This document shows positions 26,746 to 36,522 of a DNA stretch of 64,000 nucleotides, in pieces; position 1 is the stretch's first letter, and each line of letters begins with the position of its first letter. The DNA comes from Haloarchaeobius amylolyticus (GTDB taxonomy: Archaea; Halobacteriota; Halobacteria; Halobacteriales; Natrialbaceae). The position numbers and the translations under genes were made by a program. Below the pieces are notes generated by a model. It saw only the letters and a list, made by a program, of their open reading frames with translations. It made no database searches and had not been told where the DNA came from. The stretch covers positions 248,001 through 312,000 of the forward strand of contig NZ_JANHDH010000002.1 in assembly GCF_026616195.1 (NCBI RefSeq). The letters run 5' to 3'.

Positions 26746-28722
26746 TCAGGAGTCTTCCCCCTCGCGGGCGCCGTGGTCGAGGTCGACCCCCGGCAGGGAC
26801 CCGAAGAGGCGGTCGCGGACCCGGTAGGCCGCGCTTCCGGCGCCGACGACGCCGAGGGCACCGAGGCCGCCCGAGGAGACACCGAGCACCGTGTTGTCCT
26901 CGGTCGTTCCGGCGAGTGGGGTCCACGTCTCGCCGCCGTCGGTGCTGTAGGAGACGGGGCCGAAGGTGTACGTCCGCGTGTTCTCGAGGCCGCCGGGGGC
27001 CTCCGCGAAGTAGGTGAGTTCGCCGCCGTCGGTCGGCAGGTCGAAGGTGACCGTGGTCCGGTCGTTGACCGTCTCAGTGGTGGTCGCGTCACCGCCGACG
27101 ACGCTCCACTCGGCCGGAATCTCGTCGCGGACCCGGACCTCGGTGTCGGTCGCGACGGTGAGGTCGACCTGGTTGGTCTGGCCGGCGGTGAACGTCGAGC
27201 CGTCGTCCTCGCGCTCGGCGGCGACGCTGGTGCCGCCGTCGGCGTCGAACGGGATGTACTCGTGCCGGAGCGCGTAGACGCCGGTGTTGATGTCCGCGGC
27301 GAAGGTGATGCCGTCGCGCTCGACCGCACCCCAGGTGAACGGGGTGGCCGAGTTCAGGCCCTCCATCTTCGAGTCCGCGGGCACGTCCTCGTGGGGGAGG
27401 TAGTAGCCCTCCTCCCGGAGTTGCCAGATATCGGTGTCGACGTCGAGGTACCGGACCCCGCCGTGGTAGTGGGCGAGGTGGACCCAGCCGTCCTCGGTCA
27501 CGTCGAAGTTGTGGGGGCTCAGGGTGAAGTTCTGGAAGCTGGTCTCGGCGTGGAGTTCCCACGAGTCCAGTTCGGCCAGGTTGGGCGAGCCGTCGTACCC
27601 CTCGTCGAGGCCGTCGGCGTCGAGCAGGTACAGTTTGCCCGAGGAGCCGCCGTCGACGCTCGGGGTCTCCTGTCCGGCGACGACGACCCGCCGGCCGTCG
27701 AGCAGCCGCGGCGCGGGTTCGGCGTAGTGCGCCCGGTCCATCTCGAACCGGCCGATCTCTTCGATGTTCGCCGGGTCCGAGAGGTCGAGCACCCGCAACC
27801 CGAGGTCCCAGTACGAGAGGTACCCGGTGGGTGTCCCGGTCCGCGGGTCGTCCTGGATGGTGATGTCGTGGATGTACTTCGTGCCGCCGGTGCCGAGGCC
27901 GCCGTCGCCGTCGATGGTCCAGCGGTTCACCAGCGTGAACTGGCCGGTCGCACGGTCGAAGTGCAGCACGTAGAGGCCGGCGGTCCCGTCGGCGTCGAGG
28001 TCCTTGCAGGCGAAGACGTAGTCCTCGCCGCCGACCCGGTGGTAGGTGGCGTTGTGGCTCCCGGTCGTCCAGGCGGTGTACGCACCGACGACCTCCGGGT
28101 TGCCCTTGTCGCGCACGTCGACGGCGACGACGCTGCCGGCGGTCGCGTCGGTCGATTCCCCGTCGGTGCCGGGCGTCGGGTCCGTCTCGTTGAACAGCGC
28201 GGTGTAGGGCTGCTTCGAGAGGAAGACGTAGGCGCCGTCGGCCGAGACCTTCACGTCCATCACGGCCGCGGCCGCGTCGTCGTTGCGGACGAACGAGAGC
28301 ACCGAGAGTTCGGCGTTCCGCAGTTCGGTGAACGACTCGGCGTTCGTGAAGTCGGAGATATCGAGGATGGCCATGCCGCGGTCGTTCGTCGGGTCGTCCG
28401 AGGAGAAGAACCCGACGTAGGCGAAGTCGCCGTGGGTCCGGATCTCCGTGATGGCACCGTAGTGTGGGTCGTCGGCGGTCCCGGCGTTGCTGGAGGTGCC
28501 GACACCGCCGAGGCTGTGGTAGTCCAGTTTCTCGACGGTCTCGCTGTCGGTGTGCTGGGCCGGGTCGGTGTGGTCGTGGTCGCCGCTGGACGTGCTGGAG
28601 TCGCTGGACCCCAGTCCGTCGTGGGCGCTGGCGGTCCCGGTGGCGGCGAGGCCGAGGGCGCTCGCGGCGGCCGTCCTGATAACTGTACGTCGGTCGAAGC
28701 CGTCGTCCGTGCGGTCTGTCAT
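26746..28722 (-). CDS. Tat-exported LVIVD-repeat protein with shared C-terminal module
   Basis: A 658-residue exported protein. The signal is DRRTVIRTAAASALGLAATG ending at ASA. The middle (residues 60-510) has LVIVD-type repeats of a beta-propeller-like fold, such as GMAILDISDFTN, VVAVDVRDKGNPEVVG and GLRVLDLSDPANIEEIG. From about residue 518 to 625 it carries a module (FTAGQTNQVDLTV ... RDEIPAEWSVV ... YFAEAPGG) that also ends the two subtilases upstream. A short hydrophobic Gly/Ala stretch near residue 630 may anchor it, which the other two lack. It lies 42 bases after the adjoining protease gene. Ligand unknown. Confidence 0.85.
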   Translation of the reverse strand: MTDRTDDGFDRRTVIRTAAASALGLAATGTASAHDGLGSSDSSTSSGDHDHTDPAQHTDSETVEKLDYHSLGGVGTSSNAGTADDPHYGAITEIRTHGDFAYVGFFSSDDPTNDRGMAILDISDFTNAESFTELRNAELSVLSFVRNDDAAAAVMDVKVSADGAYVFLSKQPYTALFNETDPTPGTDGESTDATAGSVVAVDVRDKGNPEVVGAYTAWTTGSHNATYHRVGGEDYVFACKDLDADGTAGLYVLHFDRATGQFTLVNRWTIDGDGGLGTGGTKYIHDITIQDDPRTGTPTGYLSYWDLGLRVLDLSDPANIEEIGRFEMDRAHYAEPAPRLLDGRRVVVAGQETPSVDGGSSGKLYLLDADGLDEGYDGSPNLAELDSWELHAETSFQNFTLSPHNFDVTEDGWVHLAHYHGGVRYLDVDTDIWQLREEGYYLPHEDVPADSKMEGLNSATPFTWGAVERDGITFAADINTGVYALRHEYIPFDADGGTSVAAEREDDGSTFTAGQTNQVDLTVATDTEVRVRDEIPAEWSVVGGDATTTETVNDRTTVTFDLPTDGGELTYFAEAPGGLENTRTYTFGPVSYSTDGGETWTPLAGTTEDNTVLGVSSGGLGALGVVGAGSAAYRVRDRLFGSLPGVDLDHGAREGEDS

Positions 28723-28764
28723 GGGATATCGGGTCGAGTGCGGTTCGCGGGCGGTGCTGGCTGC

Positions 28765-31026
28765 CTACGTCTCCTCGGCGACGACCGCGTTCGTCTCGGT
28801 CCCGCCGAAGCCGACCCAGTCGTCGTCGGTCCGGTCGCTCCGGGCGGCCGCGGGGCCGAAGGTGTAGGTCCCGGTGTCCTCGCTCTCGCTGGGCGCCTCG
28901 ACGAGGTACCGGAACGTCCGGGCGTCGTCGTCGGGAGCCACGCTCGCGTCGAAGTGGACGTGCTGGACGTCCCCGGCCGGTTCGACGTGGCTCACGTCGT
29001 CGGATACGTCGGCGAGGACGGTCCACTCGGCCGGGACCGTGTCCCGGACCGCGGCGGTGTGGCTCACGGCGCCGACGGTCACCGCGACCTCGTTGGTCTG
29101 GCCGGCGGTGAACGTCGAGCCGTCGTCGTCCCGCGAGCCGGCGACCGAGAGCCACGCCGGCGTGTCCGCGTCCACGAGGTCGGTCTCGTGGAAGTGCGCG
29201 AAGTCGCCGGACTCGGCCCGCCGGACCGCGGCCGCGGCGTCGACGAAGCCCGCGCCGGCGTTCCAGGGCGTGTAGGCCGTCTGGCGGTCCCTGGCGGTGG
29301 CCTCGACCGTGTTGATGACCTCGATGGGGTGCGGCTCGTGGCCGTTCTGGCGGGCCGCGTCGATGACGAGGGCGCAGACCCCGGCCGCGTTCGGGCAGGC
29401 CATGCTCGTCCCGGTCATCGGCGTGTAGTACGGCTCGGCGTCGGGTTCGAGCGCGTCCAGCGAGTCCGTCGGGCCGACCGTGGCCATGATGGAGTCGCCG
29501 GGGATGGCGACGCCGGGGCGGTAGAGCCCGACCGGGCGGTACCGGGTCGGCTCGCCGCCCAGCTCCTCGATGCCCTCGTAGTCGATGGTGTACGAGACCG
29601 TGACCGAGACCATCGGCTCGACCTCGACGTAGTACGTCTCGCCGCCCGCGATGTCCGTGGCCAGGGTGCGATGTTGGTGGACCGGTTCCTCGCCCATCTG
29701 GGCGATGACGGTGCCGTCGCGCGACCCCTCGTGGACCGAGACGCGCACCTGCTCGCCGTCGGGGTCGATGTCCAGCGTGAGCTCCAGCATGTCGGCGTTC
29801 GCGGGCGCCTCCCACTCCCAGAAGTCGCTGTCCGTCTGGACGTCGCCCGTCGCCGCCGGGCCGACCTCGCCGGTCCAGGTCCCCACGTCGACGAGGAACT
29901 GTCCCGAGTCGACCGCGGCGTGGTACCGCCAGAGCCGCCAGAGGGCGGTCGCCCGGTCGTAGTTGGTCTCGCGGTCCTCGTCGGGGGTGCGTCCCCGCGA
30001 GGAGAAGTCCGTGACCGAACGCTGGTCGTTGGTCGCCGCCACACAGAGCACGTGGGGTGCCTTCGCGAAGCGCGAGAGCGTGTCGGCGTCGGGGCCCGAG
30101 TTGCCCGCGGCGAAGACGGGGACGATGCCGTCGGTGAAGGCCACCCAGGAGGCGACGTTGACCGGGTCGTTCGGGTTGTATCGCACGTCGCGGGCCACCC
30201 CGTAGGAGTTCGACACCACGTCGGGGTCGAAGTCCACGTCGGGGTCGCGGGCCCGCGAGAGCATGTGGTCCCACGCGCCGACGACGTAGGGCAGGTAGAC
30301 CGCGGTGTTCGTGGAGTAGACCGACAGCCGGGCGCCCGGGGCGTTCCCGCGGTACTGGCCCTCGCTGGCGCTCCCGTCGCCCGCGACGATGCCCGAGCAG
30401 TGGGTCCCGTGGCCGATGTCGTCGGTGTCGGCGCCGGCGCCGAGGTCGAGCCAGGCCGCGTCCCGCGATTCGAGCGGTTCGTCCACCCACTGCCAGTTCG
30501 ACTCGAGCCGCCCCTCGAAGTCGGGGTGGGGGCCGCTGAACCCGGAGTCGATGACGACCGCGTCGACCGAGGAGCCGTCGTAGCCGAGTTCGTCCTGGAC
30601 CACGTCGACGCCCGTCAGCTCGCGGGAGTCGTCGGTGAACCACTCCAGTTCCTCGGCCTTCTTCACGCGCCTGACGCCGTCCCAGCCCGCGACCGTGGTG
30701 AGCTGGTCCGGCGTCAGCGCGGTGTAGGTCATCGGCAACTCGCGGTACTCGTGTCTCCCGGCCTGCAGGTCGAGGTCGTCCAGTCGGTCCATCGACTCGC
30801 GCGAGTCGAAGACGACGATGCCCTCGATGGGCGCGTCGCCCGAGAGGTCGAAGGCGTCGTCGAGGACGCTGGTGTCGGTCGCGGCGGCCGCAGCGCCCAC
30901 GCCCCCAGCGAGGGGGAGCGCGGCCGCGCCGGCCAGGCCGGCGGTCGCCGTGAGGAACGTTCGCCGGTCGAGTCGTGCCCGTGAGTCGCGTGTCGCGGAA
31001 CCGTGTGTCGTGTCGTCGTCTGTCAT
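28765..31026 (-). CDS. Tat-exported subtilisin-like protease (S8) with PPC-like insert
   Basis: A 753-residue extracellular serine protease. The Tat signal is LDRRTFLTATAGLAGAAALP. An I9-like propeptide follows (about residues 60-130). The triad is complete: D160 in AVVIDSGFSG, H206 in DIGHGTHCSG, S541 in MTGTSMACP, with oxyanion N309 in FAAGNSG. Residues 370-490 form a beta insert resembling a pre-peptidase C-terminal (PPC) domain placed between oxyanion Asn and Ser, an unusual position. The last 115 residues are the module shared with its two neighbours. It should be secreted and self-activated. Confidence 0.93.
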   Translation of the reverse strand: MTDDDTTHGSATRDSRARLDRRTFLTATAGLAGAAALPLAGGVGAAAAATDTSVLDDAFDLSGDAPIEGIVVFDSRESMDRLDDLDLQAGRHEYRELPMTYTALTPDQLTTVAGWDGVRRVKKAEELEWFTDDSRELTGVDVVQDELGYDGSSVDAVVIDSGFSGPHPDFEGRLESNWQWVDEPLESRDAAWLDLGAGADTDDIGHGTHCSGIVAGDGSASEGQYRGNAPGARLSVYSTNTAVYLPYVVGAWDHMLSRARDPDVDFDPDVVSNSYGVARDVRYNPNDPVNVASWVAFTDGIVPVFAAGNSGPDADTLSRFAKAPHVLCVAATNDQRSVTDFSSRGRTPDEDRETNYDRATALWRLWRYHAAVDSGQFLVDVGTWTGEVGPAATGDVQTDSDFWEWEAPANADMLELTLDIDPDGEQVRVSVHEGSRDGTVIAQMGEEPVHQHRTLATDIAGGETYYVEVEPMVSVTVSYTIDYEGIEELGGEPTRYRPVGLYRPGVAIPGDSIMATVGPTDSLDALEPDAEPYYTPMTGTSMACPNAAGVCALVIDAARQNGHEPHPIEVINTVEATARDRQTAYTPWNAGAGFVDAAAAVRRAESGDFAHFHETDLVDADTPAWLSVAGSRDDDGSTFTAGQTNEVAVTVGAVSHTAAVRDTVPAEWTVLADVSDDVSHVEPAGDVQHVHFDASVAPDDDARTFRYLVEAPSESEDTGTYTFGPAAARSDRTDDDWVGFGGTETNAVVAEET

Positions 31027-31323
31027 GGATGGGGTACTGGTGGTGTCTCGCTGTCTGGAATCGTCGTGGGTCTGGTGGGCTATGGGTCGTCGGTGGCCCG
31101 TCGCAGAAGGGGGAAGGGGGTGGCAGCCGTGGCGTCCGGCTGCCGCGTCCCGTCGACAGGTTCCCTCGCCGCCGTCGCAGCCGCCGGTCGTCGGCGGGCC
31201 GGCCGCCCTGTGGCACGGGGCGGTGGCCCATCGTGTCCCCTCGACAGTCCCCGGGACTCGTGGGGGGTCAGCCCGGGGCCGTCGTGGCGGCGGGGCGGGT
31301 CATCGGGAGCCTGGACAGGAGCC

Positions 31324-34119
31324 TCAGGTCGACTGGGCGACCACGTAGTTGGTCTCGCCGGTGCCGGAGACCGCCACCCAGCCGCGGGCCTCGCCCGGCT
31401 TCACCTCCTGTGGCCCGAACTGGTAGGCGTCGGAGGCCGAGACGTTGTCCGGGGCCTCCGCGAAGTAGGTGTAGCTCGTCTCGGTGTCGGCGGTCGCCCT
31501 CTCGGTGAAGTAGACGTACTGGACGCCGTTGCTCACCTCGACGCGCTCGACGTCGTCGGAGTAGTCCGTGAGGACGGTCCACGAGGTCGGGATCACGTCC
31601 CGGACCTGGCTGTCCGTGGATGGGTTCGCGGTCACCGTCACCTGGTTGGTCTGGCCGCCGGTGAACACCGAGCCGTCGTCCTCGCGCGTGCCGGAGACGA
31701 AGAAGCCGTCCTCGACCGAGACGTCGAGCGTGCAGTGTGCCTGCACGTCGTCGCCGTTGACCGCGCCGGGGACGTCCACGAGCTTCGCGACCACGTAGAA
31801 CGTCCGTGTTTCGCTGTCCCGCGGGAGCGAGACGGTCGCGCTGGCGTCGCCCTGCAGGCCCTGCGCCCGGGCGACGATGTTGGGTTCGCCGTACTGCGCC
31901 GGCTCCTCGGCGTCGTAGACGAACAGGTCCACGTGGGGGGCGCCCTTGGTCTGGCCCTTGTTGCCGCCCGAGTAGTACTCGAAGCTCACGCTCGCCTCGA
32001 CCGTGCCGGGGCCGGCCTGGACGTGGCCCGCGACCGCGCGGCTGTCCTCGGGCAGGTTCAGGCCCAGCACCTCGTCGGAACTGCCGGAGAGTTCGCGCGT
32101 GACCGCGTCGACCGCGGCGTCGGGGTTCACCCGGCCGAAGCCCTCGTAGGGGTCGCGGCCGCCGAACTCGTAGGTCGCCGGGTGGGCGCGGTGGAACGGT
32201 GCGGCGGTGAAGGCCGTCTCGCTGGCGGTCGCGAGCAGGACCTGCTTGAGCCGGTAGACGTCGTCGAGGTCGGCGGCGGCCGGGGCCGGGAGCGCGATGC
32301 TCGCCGGGGCGTCCTCCTCCATCGCCTGCGAGACGAGGCCGGCCACGCCGGTCGTGAAGGGCGTCGCCATCGAGGTACCGGCCTTGCCCGTGTAGTCGCG
32401 GATGGCGGGCTGCTCGGACTCGGCCGCGTTCGCGTCACCCGTGAGCGCCGCGTTGATGAGGTCGTCGACGTAGCCGCCCGGTGCGGATACGTCGGGTTTC
32501 ATGTACTGGTCGAGTTCGTCCTCGTCGAGCGCGCCGAGTCCGCCCGAGGAGTACGCGCTGAGGCCGTCGAGGGGGCCGGTCGCGGTCACCGAGATGCACT
32601 CGTCCGCGATGGCGGGTGAGCCGTTCCCGTTGGCCGGGGTGGCCGCGTTACCGGCCGCGGCACAGGTGAGGATGCCGGCCTGGGCGATGTCCTTGATGCC
32701 GGCCGGGATGGAGTCGAGGATGCCACCCACCGAGCCGAGCGGAAGCCCGCCGACGTAGCCCCACGACATGTTCACGGCGCGCATGTTGAACATGTCCGCG
32801 AAGGCCTCGGCGTGGTCGGCGAGGTGGCCGGTCGGGCCGGAGAGACCCTGCAGGCCGACGAGGCTCTGGTTCGGCGCGACACCGGTGTGGAGCCCGACCG
32901 GGGACCCGGTGCGGTCGCCGTTCGTGTCCTGCGGGTCGGTGAACGCGCCGACGCTGATGGACTCCAGGTCGCCCGAGGAGACGAGTTCGCCGCCGCTGGC
33001 GCGGGCGATGACGGTGTAGGTCCCGGACTGCTCGGCCGGGGCCTCCACGACGACGTTGTCGGTGATGCCCGAGTCGCTGGTGAGCGTGGCCGCGTCGAGT
33101 TCCTGCCCGTCGGGCCCCTCGATGAGGAGTTCGATGGCGGTGCCGTACGCCGAGCCGAACACGCCCGTCCCGGCTTCAGCCTGCACCTCGTACTGGCGCG
33201 TGTCACCGAGCGCGAGCACCTCGCCGGGGGCCTCGGTCGTGACGGTCTCGGGGTCGATGGCGCTCGCCCGCCCCGTCCCGCCCATGATGGACGCGCAGTG
33301 GCTCCCGTGGCCGTTCGGGTCACGTGGCTTCTCGTGGAGACCGTAGCGCGTGCCCTCGTCGAACCAGCCGACCGTCTTCGGGTCGTCCGCGGTGGTCCCG
33401 ACGTCCTCGAAGACGACGCTCGGGTCGGCCGCCTCGAACTCGCCCTCGAACGCGTAGTAGCCGGCCGAGATCTCGTACTCGGCCGTGACGTTCAGCCACG
33501 TCTCGACGACGAACCGGTAGGTGTGGCCCGACTTCACGTAGTTGTCGATGGCCTCGGGCTGGCTACCGGTCGTCGAGGCGGCGACGCGCTCCCAGCCGTC
33601 CTCGGTCTGCCTGTCGAGGTACAGCTCGAGGTCCTCGCCGTTCCCGTCGACGTCGCCGGGCGTCCAGGTCATCGTCACGTCGATGCCCTCGGCGTCTGTC
33701 GGCGTGGTGAACTCGTGGGTCTTCGTCGTCGGGTCCGCGAACGTGCCCGGCCCGATGGTGCCCGAGAAGGACTCGCCCTCGCCGGCGAGGTCGATGCGTT
33801 CTCGCTCCGACTTCGGGATGACGAGGTCGCCGTTCCGGACCGTCGCCCGGACCCCGTTCCACGGCCCGAGGTCTGGATGCCGTGCTTCGATACCGGAGTC
33901 GGTCAGTGCGATGGTGCGGTCAGGCCGCCCGCGGTAGCCGCGGTCCCAGACGCGGCTGGCCTCGCGGGCCCGCCAGTTGAAGAAGTCGGGGTCCAGTTCG
34001 CCGGTCGCGGCCGCCGCGGACCCGGTCGCGCCGGCTCCGAGCAGGCCTGCTGCAGCGAGCGTCCCTGTCGACCGCAGGAAGTTCCGTCGTGAGAGGTTCG
34101 TGCCGTCGTCGCGTGTCAT
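31324..34119 (-). CDS. Large Tat-exported subtilisin-like protease (S8)
   Basis: A 931-residue secreted protease. The start at 34119 is supported by GGAGG (34127-34131) seven bases before the ATG and by a Tat signal (SRRNFLRSTGTLAAAGLLGA at residues 10-29). The 48-residue upstream extension would leave the signal internal. The catalytic Asp is D74 (ALTDSGIEARHPD), the His is in DPNGHGSHCAS and the Ser in KAGTSMATPF. D74 comes straight after the signal, with no I9 propeptide. The region between Asp and His holds two long beta inserts. The C-terminal 120 residues are the module shared with the next two genes. Confidence 0.9.
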   Translation of the reverse strand: MTRDDGTNLSRRNFLRSTGTLAAAGLLGAGATGSAAAATGELDPDFFNWRAREASRVWDRGYRGRPDRTIALTDSGIEARHPDLGPWNGVRATVRNGDLVIPKSERERIDLAGEGESFSGTIGPGTFADPTTKTHEFTTPTDAEGIDVTMTWTPGDVDGNGEDLELYLDRQTEDGWERVAASTTGSQPEAIDNYVKSGHTYRFVVETWLNVTAEYEISAGYYAFEGEFEAADPSVVFEDVGTTADDPKTVGWFDEGTRYGLHEKPRDPNGHGSHCASIMGGTGRASAIDPETVTTEAPGEVLALGDTRQYEVQAEAGTGVFGSAYGTAIELLIEGPDGQELDAATLTSDSGITDNVVVEAPAEQSGTYTVIARASGGELVSSGDLESISVGAFTDPQDTNGDRTGSPVGLHTGVAPNQSLVGLQGLSGPTGHLADHAEAFADMFNMRAVNMSWGYVGGLPLGSVGGILDSIPAGIKDIAQAGILTCAAAGNAATPANGNGSPAIADECISVTATGPLDGLSAYSSGGLGALDEDELDQYMKPDVSAPGGYVDDLINAALTGDANAAESEQPAIRDYTGKAGTSMATPFTTGVAGLVSQAMEEDAPASIALPAPAAADLDDVYRLKQVLLATASETAFTAAPFHRAHPATYEFGGRDPYEGFGRVNPDAAVDAVTRELSGSSDEVLGLNLPEDSRAVAGHVQAGPGTVEASVSFEYYSGGNKGQTKGAPHVDLFVYDAEEPAQYGEPNIVARAQGLQGDASATVSLPRDSETRTFYVVAKLVDVPGAVNGDDVQAHCTLDVSVEDGFFVSGTREDDGSVFTGGQTNQVTVTANPSTDSQVRDVIPTSWTVLTDYSDDVERVEVSNGVQYVYFTERATADTETSYTYFAEAPDNVSASDAYQFGPQEVKPGEARGWVAVSGTGETNYVVAQST

Positions 34120-34126
34120 GCCACGT

Positions 34127-34131
34127 CCTCC
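34127..34131 (-). promoter_or_regulatory. Shine-Dalgarno site deciding the start of the large protease
   Basis: GGAGG on the minus strand, seven bases before the ATG at 34119. Most genes here look leaderless, so a good ribosome site supports this internal start over the upstream ATG at 34263. Confidence 0.5.
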
Positions 34132-34410
34132 CAGTGCAGTGACGCCCTGTTGAAGCCGAGACCAAATATCACGCGAAGCGACATCTTCGCCGCCGGTCCG
34201 CGCCGTCTCGTTCGAAACTGTCTCTGCCACGTCGTGCGGTTTACCACTGTTCTCGTGTCCCATGGTGGTCCATCCCGAACGTCGATGCAGGATTCAAAAG
34301 TGATTGTGACAAACGCGTCCAAATGAGTGTTACAGGGCCTGTAGGTGGCCAAAACAGGCGGTGTACTGTTCGGTTCTCACCAGTACCTATCGGCGACACT
34401 GGATACCTAA

Positions 34411-36366
34411 TCAAGTTAGGTGGTCGGTGGGGTCGCCGTCGAACAGGGCGTCGAGCAGTTTCTGCTCGGCGACCCGGACGTGCTGGTGGAAGGTCGGCGG
34501 CGTCACGCCGAGGAGGTCGGCCATCTCGTCGCCGGAGGTCTCGCGGGGCCAGTCGAAGAAGCCGGCCCGGTAGGCCGTCTCCAGCACCTCGGACTGCCGG
34601 TCGGTCAGCGACTGCTCGATGGCGGCCCGGTAGGCCACGTCGCTCGTGGCCCCGCGCTCGACCTCGCGCTGGGAGAGCAACTCCACGTCGAGGACCCCGG
34701 AGACGCGGTCGAGGACGGTCGAGACGTCGGCGTCGGTCGGTACGTCGGCCACGATGCGGCACTCGCCGTCGCCGACGCGGACGCTCCGGACCGACCCGCC
34801 CACGTCCGCGATGGCCTCGACGACGGAGTCGCCGTCGACGACCACCCGGACCAGCGCCTCGGCGTCGCGCTCGGCCAGTATCTCGACCGTCGCCGGGGCC
34901 GCCTCGACGAGGGCCTCGAGGTCCGCCAGGGCCGCACCCCGCACCGCGAACAGCTCCGAGACCGACCCGTCGGGGTTGCTGACGGTCCCGGTGAGTTCGA
35001 GCCTCGCGTCGGTCTCGTGGGCGACCTGCACGAGGAACTCGTCGGGGTCGGTGACCGCGAAGGTGAGTTCCGTCCGGGTGTCGCTCACCAGTGCCTTGCG
35101 CGTCTCGGCGGCCCGGATGGCGTGGCCGACCGTCTCCCCGAGTTCGGCCAGCACGGTCCGTTCCAGCTCCTCGAAGGCGAACGGCCGGGGCGCGTACACG
35201 CAGAGGCAACCGTACACCACGTCGTCGTAGACCAGCGGGATGGCCGCGGCGGACTCGTAGCCGCGTTCGAGGGCCGCCCGCCGCCAGGCGTGGGCCACGG
35301 GGTCCTCGGAGATGTTCTGGGCGAACCTGATGCTGCGCTCCCTGACGGCCGTCCCCGCGGTCACGTCCTCGCCGCGGAGCTCGTCCGCGGCCGGGCGGTC
35401 CTCCAGGTAGTCGGCGCCGTCACCCGCCCAGGCGGTCGGCTCGACCCGGTCGGTCGCCGGGTCGTACTCCCCGACCCAGGCGAACGCGTAGGGGTCGGCC
35501 GCGGCGAACTGGTCACAGAGCGTCTGCTCGATCTCCTCGCGCGAGTCCGTCCGGACGAGCGTGCTCGTCACCCGGCGGATGACGTCGTTGACCCGGTGCA
35601 GCGTCTCGAGTCGCTCGGCCTGCTCCTCGAGTTCGGCCTCGCGCCGCCGGCGGTCCCGGATGTCCCGACCGATGCCACAGATGGCCTGTGTCCCACCGTC
35701 GTCGAGCAGCGACGCCGTGAACTCGTAGGGGCGTTCCTCGCCGGCTTTCGTCAGCAGGTGGGCCGTCTCCGACGCCTTGCCCTGCATCACGACGCGCCCG
35801 ATGGCGTTCTCGATGGTCTCGCGTTCGTCCTCGGGGACGAAGTCGGTCGGCACCATCGCCGCGACCTCGGCGTCGGTGTAGCCCGTCACCTCGGTGAGCG
35901 TGCGGTTCCACCGGAGGAAGTTCCCGTCGAGGTCGAAGACGAAGAAGACGTCGCGCAACTCCTCGAGGGCGGCACTCGCCAGCGACGTGCCGGCGTCGCT
36001 GCCCTGCTGGCCGCCGGCGACGCTGTCGACGGTCGCCGCGAGGTGGTCGCCCCAGTCGGCGGTCGGGTCGCCCCGGGGGACCGTCGCCGCGGCCCCCACG
36101 TCGAGGGCGGTCGTCGCGGCCTCGTCGTCCTCGTAGACGTACACGACCGGGGCCTCGTACCGGCCGAGGGTCGCCACGAGTTCCGTGACGGTCCGGTCGG
36201 CGAGCGACCCACAGACCACGCACTCGACGTGTCCGTCGAGCTGGTGACGGGCGCTGGTGAGGGTCTCGACGGTGCGGGCCTGGAACTCGCGTGCCGTGAG
36301 GCACAGGCCGAGTGCGTCCGCGTCCTCGCCGTCGTCGACCACGAGGACCTCGGCCTCGCGTGACAT
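34411..36366 (-). CDS. PAS-GAF-HTH regulator of the bacterio-opsin activator (Bat) family
   Basis: A 651-residue sensory regulator. Residues 1-110 resemble a receiver domain (EVLVVDDGEDADALGL) but the phospho-acceptor position reads VECVVCGS, so it is a pseudo-receiver. A PAS domain follows at about 135-260 (DVFFVFDLDGNFLRWNRTL), a GAF domain at about 285-430, the Bat domain at 440-590 and HTH_10 at 590-645 (LTDRQSEVLETAYRAGFFDW). It is likely a cytosolic one-component regulator sensing a small molecule or redox state. It is divergent from the membrane regulator at 36523. The N-terminal 47 residues upstream of the chosen ATG are not conserved-like. Confidence 0.92.
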   Translation of the reverse strand: MSREAEVLVVDDGEDADALGLCLTAREFQARTVETLTSARHQLDGHVECVVCGSLADRTVTELVATLGRYEAPVVYVYEDDEAATTALDVGAAATVPRGDPTADWGDHLAATVDSVAGGQQGSDAGTSLASAALEELRDVFFVFDLDGNFLRWNRTLTEVTGYTDAEVAAMVPTDFVPEDERETIENAIGRVVMQGKASETAHLLTKAGEERPYEFTASLLDDGGTQAICGIGRDIRDRRRREAELEEQAERLETLHRVNDVIRRVTSTLVRTDSREEIEQTLCDQFAAADPYAFAWVGEYDPATDRVEPTAWAGDGADYLEDRPAADELRGEDVTAGTAVRERSIRFAQNISEDPVAHAWRRAALERGYESAAAIPLVYDDVVYGCLCVYAPRPFAFEELERTVLAELGETVGHAIRAAETRKALVSDTRTELTFAVTDPDEFLVQVAHETDARLELTGTVSNPDGSVSELFAVRGAALADLEALVEAAPATVEILAERDAEALVRVVVDGDSVVEAIADVGGSVRSVRVGDGECRIVADVPTDADVSTVLDRVSGVLDVELLSQREVERGATSDVAYRAAIEQSLTDRQSEVLETAYRAGFFDWPRETSGDEMADLLGVTPPTFHQHVRVAEQKLLDALFDGDPTDHLT

Positions 36367-36522
36367 GACACTGCGTATGCAGAGGAGGTAGTTGAGTGTG
36401 GTACCAAGTGACTCTGGGAACTGGTCGGCGGCCGACCCCGCCCCCGTCCCCGCCACCGGCCACCCTGTTCCGGCAAATATGGCAACACATTTGGTCTCGA
36501 ATGACATGCTCTAACCCGAAGC

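Noticed and set aside
26725-31231. Giant open frames on both strands (over 1,300 codons) across the LVIVD and protease genes
   Set aside because: They are alternative frames of the real minus-strand genes, extremely rich in Arg, Gly, Val or Pro and without any family motif. The minus-strand genes have signal peptides and catalytic triads.
34120-34263. Longer N-terminus of the large protease starting at 34263
   Set aside because: It would place the Tat motif about 58 residues in. The internal ATG has a ribosome site and puts the signal at the N-terminus.
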